Source of the DNA: UBA1424 sp041654095
Lineage (GTDB): Bacteria; Bacillota_I; Bacilli_A; RFN20; CAG-826
DNA: 64,000 bases
Assembly (NCBI GenBank): GCA_041654095.1
Contig: JBAZED010000002.1
Location: 1 to 64,000 of the forward strand
Reading direction: 5' to 3'
Below the pieces are notes generated by a model. It did not search any database. It worked only from the letters and a program-made list of their open reading frames with translations, and was not told the DNA's origin. Shown piece by piece: positions 42,952-51,524 of this stretch (its first letter is position 1; each line of letters starts with the position of its first letter). The translations under genes were made by a program, and so were the position numbers.

Positions 42952-43962
42952 CTATAAATTGGGGTGCGCAGTTGTAAAAGTAAAATCGTCGGGGTCGAGA
43001 AGAGCGCCCGCAAAGGCTCCGACATCTTCGACGCTATATGTGGCGATTTGCTCGGTGTAATCATGGTAGATCGTGTCATCACCGTCAATTTCATAAGTGC
43101 CTTGAAAACTCCTGACGGTCTTTACCATCCCATCGACCACGATAACGGAATGGGAAACGGTTTCTCCCAAGGCTAGTCCGCTCGGAGCGTAAGTACCCGT
43201 CACGAGGAGTTCGAGGCTCGTGCTCGTGTTCAAGTCAGGATTAGCTTCAACTTCACCATCGGCGTTACTGTCGAACTTTTCAGCCGTAAAAGTCAGCGTG
43301 GTGAATATGTGAGAGTCGCCATATTCAACGTACTCATTAACTAAATCGAGGGCAAGAGCTTGGCCATTCACCAGATATAATTCGCGAATGTACGTCTCGG
43401 TGCCATAAACATTTTCGATGGCCACATCGTCTTCTGTTCCAGGGAAATCATAGATTTCATAAAAGCGCGAAATCGCTGGGCAAAAACCATTTCTGAAGAC
43501 TTGATAGTCGGCAGCGAGGCTGTTTGTCACTTCAAGACTTGCTTCTTCGTCATAGTAATTTTCGTACAGAGAATATCCACCTTCGAGAAGCATAACCGCA
43601 TCATAGCGGGTAACGTTTTTGATATACGTGCCGGTAAAATCGCGCGGGTCATCAAGGGTATCCATGACGTCATAATCGACGACATCTTCGAGGGTGTAGC
43701 CAACCGCATTTGCATAGCCGTCGTTCGTGCCTAACAAGTCGAGAATGGCATTGCGATCAGCGGTGTTTTGAAAGCCATCATCCAGGCCTTCGATCGTCGT
43801 CGCTAACGTCGCATCCTCTCCAAACACGAAATCTGCGCTATCGTCCTGGCAAAAAACCTGGCTGCTAGAGCTGGAAGACGAAGATGAATCGCCCTGTCCG
43901 GTACAACCGATGATAAAAAGAGTGGAAAGAGCAAGTAAAGAGATGAGGGATTTCTGTTTCAT
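42952..43962 (-). CDS. Lipoprotein of unknown function
   Basis: A 336-residue lipoprotein. Signal peptide with lipobox IIGC (Cys20), then a run of nine Ser that acts as a linker. The mature part is acidic, with repeated Asp/Glu and Tyr, and probably beta-rich; it includes a Ca2+-loop-like DSNADGEVEANPD (about residues 228-240), similar to a dockerin/EF-hand loop. No family is recognised. A 17-bp palindrome (43974-43990) lies directly upstream, and the Shine-Dalgarno is weak (AAAGG). Confidence 0.75.
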   Translation of the reverse strand: MKQKSLISLLALSTLFIIGCTGQGDSSSSSSSSSQVFCQDDSADFVFGEDATLATTIEGLDDGFQNTADRNAILDLLGTNDGYANAVGYTLEDVVDYDVMDTLDDPRDFTGTYIKNVTRYDAVMLLEGGYSLYENYYDEEASLEVTNSLAADYQVFRNGFCPAISRFYEIYDFPGTEDDVAIENVYGTETYIRELYLVNGQALALDLVNEYVEYGDSHIFTTLTFTAEKFDSNADGEVEANPDLNTSTSLELLVTGTYAPSGLALGETVSHSVIVVDGMVKTVRSFQGTYEIDGDDTIYHDYTEQIATYSVEDVGAFAGALLDPDDFTFTTAHPNL

Positions 43963-43973
43963 GGCCTTTGTGT

Positions 43974-43990
43974 GAAAAGTATCACTTTTC
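43974..43990 (-). promoter_or_regulatory. Perfect 17-bp palindrome before the lipoprotein
   Basis: GAAAAGT-ATC-ACTTTTC (43974-43990), 12 nt upstream of the lipoprotein ATG. It may be a repressor site or a stem in the 5' leader, and could also end the tadA transcript, though no T run follows. Confidence 0.35.
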
Positions 43991-44039
43991 TAATAACAAG
44001 TATAAGTGAATTATGCGCGCTTTTGTATATTTCTTGTAT

Positions 44040-44507
44040 TTATTTGCGCCCTTGATTGCGCTTGTTCTGAAAAAACGAACTGACAAGTTGACCGCATTCA
44101 TTTTCGAGAACGCCACCGCTAACAGCCGGATGGTGGTTGATGTTTTTTTGGTCAAAGAGATTAAATGAACTGGCGAGGGCTCCACCTTTGGGGTCCTCCG
44201 CGCCATAGACGATTCGATCGATTCGCGTCCACATCAAGGTACCGGCGCACATTGAACATGGTTCGATGGTGATATATATGGTGCAGCCGTCGAGTCGCCA
44301 CACGCCAAGTTTTTTGCACGCTTTGCGAACTGCCAGCACTTCCGCGTGAGCGGTTGGGTCGTTCCTTTTTTCGCGCTGATTAAAGGATCGAGCGATGATT
44401 TTATCGTTTTTAACGATAATTGCACCAACCGGAACCTCGTCGATAAGGAGGGCTTTCCGCGCCTCCTTGAGGGCTTGAGTCATATAATATTCATCGCTTT
44501 TAATCAT
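44040..44507 (-). CDS. tadA: tRNA adenosine deaminase
   Basis: About 155 residues. Zinc ligands and catalytic Glu: TAHAEVLAVRKA (HAE, about residues 53-64) and EPCSMCAGTLMWTRIDRIVYGA (PCxxC, about 82-103). The enzyme makes inosine at position 34 of tRNA-Arg(ACG). The ATG at 44507 is chosen (MIKSDEYYMTQALKEA); no Shine-Dalgarno lies before it, since the SRP RNA ends only about 8 nt upstream. It is the last gene of the gyrA-serS-SRP RNA run on the minus strand. Confidence 0.93.
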   Translation of the reverse strand: MIKSDEYYMTQALKEARKALLIDEVPVGAIIVKNDKIIARSFNQREKRNDPTAHAEVLAVRKACKKLGVWRLDGCTIYITIEPCSMCAGTLMWTRIDRIVYGAEDPKGGALASSFNLFDQKNINHHPAVSGGVLENECGQLVSSFFQNKRNQGRK

Positions 44508-44514
44508 ATAAATA

Positions 44515-44595
44515 AACCATCGCACATGTATCTGCAACTTAAGGCTGCTGCGTCTCCGCCCTGACCTGGTTCATCGTGACACATCGCGATGGCAT
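44515..44595 (-). ncRNA. ffs: Small signal recognition particle RNA (4.5S type)
   Basis: On the minus strand the conserved SRP core is clear: ACCAGGTCAGG, then GGAGAC, then GCAGCAGCC. The outer helix is CCATCGC (complement of 44586-44592) with GCGATGG (complement of 44517-44523), plus ATGT/ACAT next to it. Length is about 80 nt, the Alu-less form. It lies between serS and tadA; ends are estimates from the outer pairing. Confidence 0.85.
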
Positions 44596-44625
44596 AGATA
44601 TTATATCAATAAATATTGAAAAAAT

Positions 44626-45906
44626 TTATTTTTTGGCTTCGAGTTTCGAAATTCCACCCATGAACGGACGGAGGACTTCGGGGACAATCACACTGCCGTC
44701 AGATTGCTGAAATTGCTCCAAAATCGCCGGTACTAAACGCGATGTCGCCAAGCCGCTGGCATTTAATGTGTGACAAAACTTCATTATGCCGGTCGCTTTC
44801 TCGCGGTAGCGCATCATACCGCGCCGAGCTTGATAATCGCGGGCGTTGGAGGCGCTGGAGACTTCTTTGTAGGTCGCCATGCTGGGAATATAGACTTCGA
44901 TATCGTAGGTGCGGGCCATGGCGTGCGAACAATCCCCGGCTGCTAATTTGCTGACTTGGAAATGAAGACCGAGTTGTTCGACTAGATTTCGAGCCTTCAT
45001 GACCATTTCATCAAAGGCGGCATCAGAACCTTCTTCAGTAGTATATTGGACGATTTCAACTTTGTTGAACTGATAACCGCGAATCATTCCTCTTTCTTCG
45101 GTCCGATATGATCCGGCTTCCGAGCGATAGCACGGGGTATAGGCGAAATATTTGCGCGGCAGCGTCGCGGGATTGAGTATTTCATTGCGATGTAGATTTA
45201 CTAATGCTGTCTCGGCCGTCGGAAGCATAAATTTCTTCGGTGTGACGCCTTCAAGCATAAATACCGCGTCGTTGAACTTTGGAAATTGCCCGGCCACAAA
45301 ACCGGACTCGTAGTTGAGGATGTGAGGTGGGAGAATAAACTCGTATCCGTCTCTGAGGTGGTTGGCGATAAAGTAGTTGATTAAAGCCCATTCCAAAAGC
45401 GCGCCCTGGCCGGTGTAAATCCACGTGCCGTGGCCGCTTATTTTCGCGGCTCTTTCATAGTCGACAAGGCCGAGCGATTCGGATAAATCCACGTGATCTT
45501 TGATTTTAAAATCAAAAACCGGTTTGCTGCCGTATTGATAAACGACGCGATTGTTTTCTTTGCCACCTCCCAATAAATCATCATCGGGGATATTGGGGAG
45601 GGCGGAGACGAAATCAAAAATCTGTGCTTCAATCGCTTTTAAGCGAGCCTCATGGACGGCATTTTCGGCCGCTAGAACTTTCACGCGAACAAAAATCGAG
45701 GCGACATCGCCACCGCTTTTCTTGATTTGCGAGACAGATGCCGATAATTTGTTTTGTTCGGCTTTTGAACTCTCGACTTTAATCAGGAGATGTTTGCGCT
45801 CCTCGACCAGAGCAATTAACGGTTCAAACGCGACATCGTAAAGCTTTTTTTTGAGAGCTTCCTTTATTTTGGTGGGGTCTTCCGTAATCAGTTTGATATC
45901 GAGCAT
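44626..45906 (-). CDS. serS: Seryl-tRNA synthetase
   Basis: About 426 residues, class II synthetase. N-terminal coiled-coil arm (about residues 25-110, RKHLLIKVESSKAEQNKLSASV). Motif 2 is CYRSEAGSYRTEERGMIRGYQFNKVEI and motif 3 is HTLNASGLATSRLVPAILEQFQ. The family usually has IRVHQFxKVE; here Gly-Tyr replaces Val-His. The start is the ATG at 45906 with GGAGGAGG 8 nt upstream. It follows the glycosyltransferase by 21 bp; the SRP RNA lies 30 bp after its stop. Confidence 0.96.
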   Translation of the reverse strand: MLDIKLITEDPTKIKEALKKKLYDVAFEPLIALVEERKHLLIKVESSKAEQNKLSASVSQIKKSGGDVASIFVRVKVLAAENAVHEARLKAIEAQIFDFVSALPNIPDDDLLGGGKENNRVVYQYGSKPVFDFKIKDHVDLSESLGLVDYERAAKISGHGTWIYTGQGALLEWALINYFIANHLRDGYEFILPPHILNYESGFVAGQFPKFNDAVFMLEGVTPKKFMLPTAETALVNLHRNEILNPATLPRKYFAYTPCYRSEAGSYRTEERGMIRGYQFNKVEIVQYTTEEGSDAAFDEMVMKARNLVEQLGLHFQVSKLAAGDCSHAMARTYDIEVYIPSMATYKEVSSASNARDYQARRGMMRYREKATGIMKFCHTLNASGLATSRLVPAILEQFQQSDGSVIVPEVLRPFMGGISKLEAKK

Positions 45907-45927
45907 ATTATTGGCCTCCTCCATCGC

Positions 45928-46929
45928 CTAAGCGATAAGACTTGAGTATATTTTGCATAGTTCCTTGCCGATTTCGGTGAGGCTTTCCGCTTTGGCAATC
46001 GCATAGGCTTTGGCAGCTTTGGACGGAATTTCGCCCGCGAAAAACTTCTTTAGATCAGCGGCGACTTCGGGTAGTGTATCGCTTATATAAGCATATCCTT
46101 TATTAAGGACTTTGGCATCGAAAACAATCGGGCCGAGGCCGATAATCTGGCATTTGGCCGCAATCGCGTCCAACATGGTGATGGCATTATACTTGCGGCG
46201 GTTCACTATCAAAAAGACATCGGCATTCATCATGACTGAACGGTAAACATCTTCGGGAATAATGGGGTTAAATCGCAAGTTGCGCGGCGATTTGCGAAGA
46301 AGGCGGCGAATCTTGTTGGGAAGAAATAAGAGATGTTTGGCCTGACCAAAGTACAAAAATTTGTAATCCGGACAAAGTTTGGCGATTTCGACGATGTTGC
46401 GCATTTCTTCGCGGCTGTCGTACTGACCGAAAGCAACGATCGTCTTCGCGTCTTTATTAAATCGGAAGTAGCGATAGAACAAATCGGCTTCGAGCTGATC
46501 ACTTTTTTCAAAGCGCGAAATATTGACACCAGGTGATAAAACGATAATTTTGGTTTTGATTCCCTGTTTGATTAAGAAATCTTTCCCGGATTCATTTGGA
46601 ACGAGGACGGCGTTGACTTTATTGAGAATGCGAAGAGCACGAGTGCTCAACCGCACCTCGCCATCGCGGGTTATTTCGGTAATTTTGGCGACCGGATCTG
46701 ATTCGCACATCAACGCCGAGAAAACGACCGGTTTTTTTAACTCGAGAGCGTCGTTAATTTTCATCTCATCAGCAATCGAAAGAAAGTGCGCCACATCATA
46801 ATAGTCAATGCTGTTTTTGGCAATTTCAATATTGCTTAATTCCAAGGCGCCTTTAATGTTTTTGCGAAGGCGCATGCCCTCGTAAACATCTTTCAAAACG
46901 CGCGGTTGGAAATGGACAAAAACTTTCAT
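45928..46929 (-). CDS. Glycosyltransferase family 4-like protein
   Basis: A 333-residue GT-B-type enzyme. The N-terminal half has KVNAVLVPNESGKDFLIKQGI and KIIVLSPGVNISRF, where a GT4 nucleotide-binding half should begin; then TIVAFGQYDSREEMRNIVEIAKL, a typical GT4 strand, and NPIIPEDVYRSVMMNADVFLIVNRRKYNAITMLDAIAAKC, where the acidic EX7E motif is replaced by NAITMLDA, so the usual first Glu is lost. It looks like a membrane-lipid or polysaccharide glycosyltransferase. It is wedged between gyrA (5 nt upstream) and serS, an unusual place. Confidence 0.8.
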   Translation of the reverse strand: MKVFVHFQPRVLKDVYEGMRLRKNIKGALELSNIEIAKNSIDYYDVAHFLSIADEMKINDALELKKPVVFSALMCESDPVAKITEITRDGEVRLSTRALRILNKVNAVLVPNESGKDFLIKQGIKTKIIVLSPGVNISRFEKSDQLEADLFYRYFRFNKDAKTIVAFGQYDSREEMRNIVEIAKLCPDYKFLYFGQAKHLLFLPNKIRRLLRKSPRNLRFNPIIPEDVYRSVMMNADVFLIVNRRKYNAITMLDAIAAKCQIIGLGPIVFDAKVLNKGYAYISDTLPEVAADLKKFFAGEIPSKAAKAYAIAKAESLTEIGKELCKIYSSLIA

Positions 46930-46934
46930 AAAAA

Positions 46935-49511
46935 TTAGATATCTGCGTCGTTTTCTTCGGGAACCGCTGCTATTTCTTCATCTTCGTCAAGCGGTTGCGG
47001 TTCTTCAAAATCGCCGTTTTCCAAGTGAGGGACAATAGCGATTGACGACACTTTTTGCCGCCCATCGAGTTTGATGACACGGACTCCTTGCGTGTTCCGA
47101 CCGGCGACCTTCACTTGATCGAGCGGAATGCGAATTATCGTTCCGCCGGCGGTTACAATCATCAGATCTTCATCGCCGTTGACGGCGCGAAGGGCGACTA
47201 GTTTGCCGTTCTTGTCGGTCGTGTTGATCGTCAAAACGCCTTTAGCCCCGCGCTTCGTCAGACGATAGCTTTCGGCGGGTGACATTTTGCCGTAACCTTT
47301 TTGCGTGATAGCCAGAATAAATTCGCCTTCGAGGGAGGTGGTGGCGCTGACAACTTCAGCCCCGCCCGTGCTCATGCCTTTGACGCCGGCTGCGGTCCGG
47401 CCCATAGCCCGAACATCGGTCTCGTTGAATTTGACCATTTTACCATTGATGGAAGCGAGGCCGATAAAGGCCTTGCCGTCGGTCCGCTTAACATCGAGCA
47501 AAGCGTCGCTTTCTCTTAACGAAATGGCGATTTTACCGTTTTGGCGAATTGAGGCGAACTCAGAGAGTTTCGTCCGTTTTACGACGCCGTTAACAGTGAT
47601 AAAGAACAGATAATGTTCTTCGTGATAATCGTCGAGCGAGATGATCGACATGATGCGCTCATCTTTCTCGAGATTGAGAATGAGATTTTGAATCGGCGTG
47701 CCTTTCGAAGCGCGCCCGCTTTCAGGAATGGCATATCCGCGCATCCTGTACACCTTGCCGAGGTTTGAAAAGAATAGGACGTCGGTGTGGGTTTTAGTGT
47801 GGACGATAATCGAGACGACATCATTGTCGTTGGTGTTCATTCCTTTGACTCCGCGGCCGCCGCGATTTTGGGTCCGAAAAGTATCGGTCGTCATCCTCTT
47901 AACGTAATTATTCGCGGTTAGAGCTATGACGATCTCCTCTTCAGGGATTAGCGATTCGTCTTCAATCGTGGCGAGTTCGTTGCTGATTTCCGTCTTGCGC
48001 TCATCGCCAAAGCGGGCCTTGATTTCAAGGAGCTCTTCAATGATGACGTCGATGACTTTTCCGCGAGAGCTTAAAATGTCGCGGTACTTCGCAATGTTGA
48101 TTTCGAGCTGAACTCTTTCGGCTTCCAACTTCTGTTTTTCAAGGCCGGTCAGACGGCGGAGCGTCATCGCGAGGATGGCTTGCGTCTGAATCTCGGTAAG
48201 ATTGAATTTTTCAATCAGCTTTTGTGAAGCTTCTTCGGGGGTTGCGGCCTTTTTGATTAAATCAACGATCTCATCGATGTTATCGATAGCCGTCAACAAG
48301 CCGAGGACGACGTGGTCGCGAGCTTCGTCTTTTGCCAGCCTGAACTTTGTGCGGTTTTCGATGACGACAACCTGGTGGTTAACGTAGCCCAATAGAATCT
48401 CGTTGATAGGTAACACTTTTGGCGCGCCATCGACAAGGCAGAGCATGATGATGCCATAGCTCACTTGCAGCTGCGTATTTTTGAACAGCTGATTCAAGAT
48501 TACTTCGGGAATCATGTCGCGGCGGACTTCGATGACGATGCGAATGCCTTCTTTGTTGGATTCGTCGCGCACATCGGTGATGCCCTCGATGATTTTTTCT
48601 TTGACGAGGTTGGCGATCGATTCAATCATCCGAGCTTTATTGACTTGATATGGGATTTCATAGATGATGATTCTCTTTTTGCCGCTCTCGGTTTCATCAA
48701 TCAGTGCCTTGCTACGCAAAGCGATGCTGCCGCTGCCGGTTTCGTAGGCGTCTTTAATGCCGCCGCGACCCAGAATTGTACCTCCGGTCGGAAAGTCGGG
48801 ACCAGGAAGATATTGTTCCATGATTTCTAACGGGGTTAGGAGAGGGTTGCGAGCGACGGCGATTGTCGCATCGATCGTCTCCGCCAAATTGTGAGGTGGA
48901 ATGTTGGTGGCCATGCCGACAGCGATGCCGGCACTGCCGTTGATCAGCAAGTTCGGAAAGCGGGAAGGAAGAACGCTCGGCTCTTTTTCCGTGCCGTCGT
49001 AGTTATCGACAAATGGGACGGTTTCATCGTTGATGTCGCGCACCATTTCCATCGACAATTTAGTCATGCGCGCTTCGGTGTAACGCATGGCGGCGGCTTC
49101 GTCACCATCGACACTTCCGAAGTTGCCGTGACCATCGACTAAGGTGTAGCGCATCGAAAAGGGTTGCGCCAAACGCACAAGCGTTGAGTAAATGGCGGCG
49201 TCACCATGGGGGTGATATTTACCCATGACATCGCCGACGATACGAGCACATTTCTTATAAGGTTTGTCGGGTTGCATCCCCGATTCGTTCATCCCGAAGA
49301 TGATGCGGCGATGAACTGGTTTTAAACCGTCGCGAACATCGGGAATGGCGCGGCTGACAATGACCGACATCGAATAATCGAGGAACGAGCTGCGGACCTC
49401 TTTGGAAATATCAACATCGCGGAGACCCGGAACGATTCCGGCTTCGATTTTGTCGATTTCGGCTTCGCTTTCACCATCGACAGCATCGATAATCTTTTCT
49501 TTTTCTTCCAT
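46935..49511 (-). CDS. gyrA: DNA gyrase subunit A
   Basis: An 858-residue GyrA. The quinolone region reads HPHGDAAIYSTLVRLAQPFSMRY: the usual Ser83 is Ala105 and the usual Asp/Glu87 is Ser109 here. The active-site Tyr is Y144 (AAMRYTEARM). The GyrA box is QNRGGRGVKG, so it is gyrase, not topo IV; the six-bladed C-terminal domain is complete and ends in an acidic tail. It follows gyrB by 18 bp with AAGGAG 10 nt before the ATG. It forms the GyrA2B2 enzyme that introduces negative supercoils. Confidence 0.97.
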   Translation of the reverse strand: MEEKEKIIDAVDGESEAEIDKIEAGIVPGLRDVDISKEVRSSFLDYSMSVIVSRAIPDVRDGLKPVHRRIIFGMNESGMQPDKPYKKCARIVGDVMGKYHPHGDAAIYSTLVRLAQPFSMRYTLVDGHGNFGSVDGDEAAAMRYTEARMTKLSMEMVRDINDETVPFVDNYDGTEKEPSVLPSRFPNLLINGSAGIAVGMATNIPPHNLAETIDATIAVARNPLLTPLEIMEQYLPGPDFPTGGTILGRGGIKDAYETGSGSIALRSKALIDETESGKKRIIIYEIPYQVNKARMIESIANLVKEKIIEGITDVRDESNKEGIRIVIEVRRDMIPEVILNQLFKNTQLQVSYGIIMLCLVDGAPKVLPINEILLGYVNHQVVVIENRTKFRLAKDEARDHVVLGLLTAIDNIDEIVDLIKKAATPEEASQKLIEKFNLTEIQTQAILAMTLRRLTGLEKQKLEAERVQLEINIAKYRDILSSRGKVIDVIIEELLEIKARFGDERKTEISNELATIEDESLIPEEEIVIALTANNYVKRMTTDTFRTQNRGGRGVKGMNTNDNDVVSIIVHTKTHTDVLFFSNLGKVYRMRGYAIPESGRASKGTPIQNLILNLEKDERIMSIISLDDYHEEHYLFFITVNGVVKRTKLSEFASIRQNGKIAISLRESDALLDVKRTDGKAFIGLASINGKMVKFNETDVRAMGRTAAGVKGMSTGGAEVVSATTSLEGEFILAITQKGYGKMSPAESYRLTKRGAKGVLTINTTDKNGKLVALRAVNGDEDLMIVTAGGTIIRIPLDQVKVAGRNTQGVRVIKLDGRQKVSSIAIVPHLENGDFEEPQPLDEDEEIAAVPEENDADI

Positions 49512-49529
49512 CTTCAGTGTGCTCCTTGA

Positions 49530-51524
49530 TTAAATGTCCAAATTCTTGACGAATTTTGCGTTTTTGTGAATGAAGTCTTTGCGCGGTAAAACGACATCGC
49601 CCATCAAATCCGTAAAAACCGATTCGGCTTCGATCGCATCAGTCAATGCGACGCGCAGCATCTTGCGGGCCTTGGGATCCATTGTCGTCTCCCAGAGTTG
49701 TTGGGCATCCATTTCGCCAAGACCTTTATAGCGCTGGAATGGATATCCGGGTTTTAAGTCGAGCGTCTTCTTGACGTTTTCGAGTTGCTCGTCATTATAG
49801 CAATAATATTGTTTGCCGCGGAACTCGACTTTGTAGAGAGGCGGTTGAGCGATATACACGTAGCCATGCTCAATCAGCGGTCTCATGAAGCGGTAGAAGA
49901 ACGTTAGCAAGAGGATGCGAATATGGCTGCCGTCGACATCGGCATCGGTCATGATCACGATTTTGTGATAGCGAATTTTGCTCACGTCAAACTCGGCGCT
50001 ATAGCCACCGCCAATCGCCGTAATCATGTTGCCGATTTCAGCGTTTTCAAATACTTTGTGGGGCTGCGCTTTTTCAACATTAAGAATTTTACCACGTAGT
50101 GGTAGAATCGCTTGCGTCGTGCGGTCACGGCCGTTTTTAGCCGAGCCGCCGGCTGAGTTACCTTCCACGATATAGAGCTCGCACTCTTCGGGATTCCGCG
50201 ATGAGCAATCAGCTAATTTACCCGGCAAGGTCGTGATGTCCAAAACGGTTTTGCGGCGGACTTGTTCGCGCGCTTTTCGAGAGGCGATACGAGCCATCGC
50301 GGCATTGACGATTTTGTCCATCATCATCTTGGCGAGCCGCGGGTTTTCGAGGAGGAAGCGGTTCAATCCTTCGCCGACGATGCCGGAGACGATTTTGCGG
50401 ACTTCCGAGTTGCCTAATTTTGTTTTCGTCTGCCCTTCGTATTGAGGGTTCGGATGTTTGACGGAGACGATGGCTGTCAAGCCTTCTTTGATGTCGTCTG
50501 TGGCCAAGTTTTCTTCAACTTCTTTTAAGTATCCGTTCGCTTTTGCGTAATCGTTGACGACGCGATTGATAGCTAGTGTGAAGCCGGCTTCGTGCATGCC
50601 ACCTTCATGCGTGTTAATGTTATTGCAGAATGTAAAAATTGTCGGGTTATAAGACGTGTTGTATTGCATAGCAATTTCGGCGTGAATGTGCGCTGTTTTG
50701 CCATCTGGAAAAACGTAATCATCTTTGCCTTCGCAGTAAATAACATCTTCAAATAAGGGCTCTTTATTACGATTGATGTGCGAGACGTATTCTTTAATGC
50801 CGCCCTCGTAAAAGAACTCTTCGGTAACCGGGGTTTCGCCGCGATCGTCGCTGACGATCATCCGCACGCTGCGATTGAGATAAGCCATCTGCCGCATTCT
50901 ATCGCGAATTATTTCATAGCTGAATTCAACTGATTCGACAAAAATGATTGGGTCGGGTTTAAATGTGACGATCGTGCCGCGATCTTTAGCTTCGCCAACC
51001 ACTTGTAAATGGCCGACTGGTTTACCACCTTTTTCAAAGCGCAAGAAATAATTCTTGCCACCTTTGTGGACGTTGATTTCCATCCATTCCGACAAAGCGT
51101 TGACGACCGAGCCGCCGACGCCGTGAAGGCCGCCAGAAACTTTATAGCCTCCGCTCTCTCCGAATTTGCCGCCGGCGTGCAAAATCGTAAAGACGGTTTC
51201 AACACCGGATAATCCGGTTTTTTCGACTATGTCGACAGGAATGCCACGACCGTTATCGCAAACGGTGATCGTGTTGCCTTTGTTAATCGTCAATTTGACG
51301 AGATTACAGTAACCAGCCAGCGACTCGTCGATGGCGTTATCGATGATCTCCCACACCAAATGATGTAGGCCTGGTGAAGAGGTTGTACCAATATACATGC
51401 CTGGCCTTTTTCTGACTGCGGTCAAACCTTCCAACACCTGAATATCGCGTGCCCCGTAATCGGCACTGCCTTTGTCTTCTTCGTCTCCAACCGGTAGGGT
51501 GGTTTCGATCACTTTGTCTTCCAT
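49530..51524 (-). CDS. gyrB: DNA gyrase subunit B
   Basis: A 664-residue GyrB. GHKL ATPase motifs: WEIIDNAIDESLAGYC, CDNGRGIPVD and SGGLHGVGGSVVNALSEW. Toprim motifs: EGNSAGGSAKNGRDR and DADVDGSHIR. The N-terminal 20 residues are an acidic extension. The stop of recF and the ATG overlap by 1 base (TAATG), and AAGGAGG lies 8 nt before the start. It pairs with gyrA downstream. Confidence 0.97.
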   Translation of the reverse strand: MEDKVIETTLPVGDEEDKGSADYGARDIQVLEGLTAVRKRPGMYIGTTSSPGLHHLVWEIIDNAIDESLAGYCNLVKLTINKGNTITVCDNGRGIPVDIVEKTGLSGVETVFTILHAGGKFGESGGYKVSGGLHGVGGSVVNALSEWMEINVHKGGKNYFLRFEKGGKPVGHLQVVGEAKDRGTIVTFKPDPIIFVESVEFSYEIIRDRMRQMAYLNRSVRMIVSDDRGETPVTEEFFYEGGIKEYVSHINRNKEPLFEDVIYCEGKDDYVFPDGKTAHIHAEIAMQYNTSYNPTIFTFCNNINTHEGGMHEAGFTLAINRVVNDYAKANGYLKEVEENLATDDIKEGLTAIVSVKHPNPQYEGQTKTKLGNSEVRKIVSGIVGEGLNRFLLENPRLAKMMMDKIVNAAMARIASRKAREQVRRKTVLDITTLPGKLADCSSRNPEECELYIVEGNSAGGSAKNGRDRTTQAILPLRGKILNVEKAQPHKVFENAEIGNMITAIGGGYSAEFDVSKIRYHKIVIMTDADVDGSHIRILLLTFFYRFMRPLIEHGYVYIAQPPLYKVEFRGKQYYCYNDEQLENVKKTLDLKPGYPFQRYKGLGEMDAQQLWETTMDPKARKMLRVALTDAIEAESVFTDLMGDVVLPRKDFIHKNAKFVKNLDI

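Noticed and set aside
43220..43300. Dockerin-type domain in the lipoprotein at 42952
   Set aside because: A single Ca2+-loop-like DSNADGE stretch; a true dockerin has two copies.
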